Source: an uncultured Lacibacter sp. (GTDB lineage Bacteria > Bacteroidota > Bacteroidia > Chitinophagales > Chitinophagaceae). From it: a stretch of DNA of 7,601 nt. The stretch is taken from NCBI RefSeq assembly GCF_946479605.1, contig NZ_CAMLGT010000189.1, positions 1 to 7,601 of the forward strand, read 5' to 3'. The notes under the pieces were generated by a model. It was not told where the DNA came from, searched no databases, and was given only the letters and a program-made list of their open reading frames with translations. The first letter of the stretch is position 1, and each line of letters opens with the position of its first letter. Shown in pieces: positions 5,767 to 7,601 of the stretch. The translations under genes were made by a program, and so were the position numbers.

Positions 5767-7601
5767 ATGTGCGGAATCGTTGGCTATATTGGCTCACGGG
5801 AAGCCTATCCCGTTGTATTAAAAGGATTGAAACGACTTGAATACCGTGGCTACGACAGTGCAGGTGTTGCATTGCTCAACAATGGTATGAAAGTGTACAA
5901 GAAGAAAGGCAAAGTTGCCCAGCTGGAAGAAGAAGTGATCGGCAAAGATCTTCACTCACATATTGGCATTGGTCATACACGCTGGGCCACACATGGTGAA
6001 CCAAGCGACCGGAATGCACATCCTCATTTATCAAAAAGCGGTAAGCTGGCCATGATCCATAATGGCATCATTGAAAACTATGTATCCATTAAAAACGAAT
6101 TGCTGAAAAAAGGATACAGTTTTAAAAGTGATACCGATACGGAAGTACTCCTCAATTTCATTGAAGACATTAAGGCTAACAATGAATGCTCACTCGAAGA
6201 AGCGGTGCGTATTGCGTTGAAACGTGTAGTTGGTGCTTATGTTATTCTTTTGATCGACGAAGAAAACCCTGATACCATTATTGCGGCACGTAAAGGCAGC
6301 CCTTTAGTAATTGGTATTGGTAAGAATGAACATTTTCTGGCCAGTGATGCATCACCCATTATTGAATACACCAAAGAAGTGGTGTATGTAAATGATTATG
6401 AACTGGCCATTGTAAAAGCCGATGAACTGATCTTAAAAAATCTCGGCAACGAAAAGATCACTCCTTATATTCAGAAACTTGATCTTGAACTGGCAGCAAT
6501 TGAAAAAGGTGGTTACGATCATTTCATGATCAAAGAGATAAACGAACAACCGGAAACCATTCATGATTGTTTACGTGGCCGTTTAGATCCTGTTGCAGGC
6601 ACCATTACCATGGCTGGTGTACAAAACAATATGGAGCAATTGAAAAATGCGCAACGCATTGTGATGATTGCCTGTGGTACCAGCTGGCATGCGGGACTTG
6701 TTGCTGAATATATTTTTGAAGAACTCTGCCGCATTCCTGTTGAAGTGGAATATGCATCGGAATTCCGTTATCGTAATCCGGTTATTAATAAAGGTGACGT
6801 AATCATTGCTATTTCACAAAGTGGTGAAACAGCCGACACCATTGTTGCCATCGAAAAAGCAAAAGAACAGGGTGCATTTATTTTTGGTGTGGTGAATGCA
6901 GTAGGTAGTTCTATTGCACGCCTGTCGCATGCCGGTGCCTACACACATGCCGGACCGGAAATTGGTGTAGCCAGTACAAAAGCATTTACCGCACAACTGG
7001 CCGTGTTAACAATGGTGGCTTTAAAGATCGCTCTTGAAAAAGGTACAATTACACATGAGCGTTACATGCATTTGCTGGATGAGCTGCATGAAATTCCGGA
7101 GAAAGTGAAACTGTTGCTGGAACATGCAGATAAAATAAAAGAGATCGGTTTAAAGTATAAAGATGCAAGTGATTTCCTTTACCTGGGACGTGGATACAAT
7201 TTCCCTGTAGCATTGGAAGGCGCATTGAAACTAAAAGAAATTTCATACATCCATGCTGAAGGTTATCCTGCAGCAGAAATGAAACATGGGCCTATTGCAT
7301 TGGTAGATGAAAAACTGCCCGTGGTATTTGTTGCAACCAAAGATCCCTACTACGAAAAAATTGTGAGCAATATCCAGGAAATCAAGGCACGGAAAGGACA
7401 GGTGATTGCAGTAGTAACTGATAATGATGAAGTGATTCCTTCCATGAGCAACGATATTATGTTTGTTCCGGAAGCTGATGAAATAGTAGCACCAATGCTG
7501 AGTGTTATTCCATTGCAACTGCTCTCCTACTATATTGGCGTGGCAAAAGGTTTTGATGTGGACAAACCACGTAACCTGGCAAAGAGTGTAACGGTAGAAT
7601 A
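5767..7601 (+). CDS. glmS: Glutamine--fructose-6-phosphate aminotransferase (isomerizing)
   Basis: GlmS converts fructose-6-phosphate and glutamine into glucosamine-6-phosphate and glutamate in the cytoplasm, the first committed step to UDP-GlcNAc. The protein is 611 residues (E. coli 609) and ends NLAKSVTVE like the E. coli enzyme. Only TA of the stop codon is inside the window, so the protein is complete but the gene lacks its last base here. The glutaminase domain (about 1-240) starts MCGIVGYIG, with Cys2 becoming the N-terminal nucleophile, then EYRGYDSAG, HTRWATHG (70-77), HNG (98-100) and SDTDTEV (121-127). The two SIS domains carry CGTSWHAG (303-310), SQSGET (350-355), STKAFTAQ (403-410), Glu491, His507 and Lys606, matching E. 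coli E488, H504 and K603 with a constant offset of three. All catalytic residues are present. ATG 5767 is fixed by the required MCG start; no Shine-Dalgarno sequence is seen. Confidence 0.98.
   Translation, partial: MCGIVGYIGSREAYPVVLKGLKRLEYRGYDSAGVALLNNGMKVYKKKGKVAQLEEEVIGKDLHSHIGIGHTRWATHGEPSDRNAHPHLSKSGKLAMIHNGIIENYVSIKNELLKKGYSFKSDTDTEVLLNFIEDIKANNECSLEEAVRIALKRVVGAYVILLIDEENPDTIIAARKGSPLVIGIGKNEHFLASDASPIIEYTKEVVYVNDYELAIVKADELILKNLGNEKITPYIQKLDLELAAIEKGGYDHFMIKEINEQPETIHDCLRGRLDPVAGTITMAGVQNNMEQLKNAQRIVMIACGTSWHAGLVAEYIFEELCRIPVEVEYASEFRYRNPVINKGDVIIAISQSGETADTIVAIEKAKEQGAFIFGVVNAVGSSIARLSHAGAYTHAGPEIGVASTKAFTAQLAVLTMVALKIALEKGTITHERYMHLLDELHEIPEKVKLLLEHADKIKEIGLKYKDASDFLYLGRGYNFPVALEGALKLKEISYIHAEGYPAAEMKHGPIALVDEKLPVVFVATKDPYYEKIVSNIQEIKARKGQVIAVVTDNDEVIPSMSNDIMFVPEADEIVAPMLSVIPLQLLSYYIGVAKGFDVDKPRNLAKSVTVE

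Noticed and set aside
1..7601. Mobile element, CRISPR array, toxin-antitoxin or defence island
   Set aside because: No transposase or integrase frames, terminal inverted repeats, spaced direct repeats or defence motifs were seen; nearly all of the window is core envelope and metabolic genes.

Overview
The window looks like a chromosomal core region of a member of the Bacteroidota, most likely a Chitinophagaceae-like lineage. That placement is an inference from four things: a gene for PorW/SprE, found only with the type IX secretion system (T9SS) and gliding machinery of this phylum; a Bacteroidota-style class A penicillin-binding protein; moderate-to-low GC; and start codons mostly without Shine-Dalgarno sequences but with TAnnTTTG-type -7 promoter elements. 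No RNA genes, insertion sequences, CRISPR arrays or signs of recent transfer were seen.

Layout. Positions 1-2787 (+) hold the C-terminal ~928 residues of a PorW/SprE-like TPR protein whose N-terminus lies before the window. After an 86-base gap with a candidate promoter, 2874-5249 (+) encodes a complete bifunctional class A PBP (glycosyltransferase family 51 plus transpeptidase). A perfect 14-bp hairpin at 5253-5284 separates it from a small convergent gene of unknown function on the minus strand (5283-5573). A divergent intergenic stretch of about 190 bases follows, with a candidate promoter at 5728-5735. Finally 5767-7601 (+) encodes GlmS, complete at the protein level; only the last base of its stop codon is cut off by the window edge.

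How the genes relate. GlmS makes glucosamine-6-phosphate, the entry point to UDP-GlcNAc and so to peptidoglycan. The class A PBP polymerises and cross-links peptidoglycan. PorW is an envelope lipoprotein that works with the T9SS translocon and its periplasmic ring. All three recognised genes therefore serve the cell envelope, but they are separate transcription units as far as the sequence shows, apart from a possible porW-PBP read-through. I found no convincing previously undescribed system. The least explained parts are the 96-residue minus-strand protein and the divergent intergenic region, which holds a 30-codon CxxC micro-ORF and an inverted repeat.
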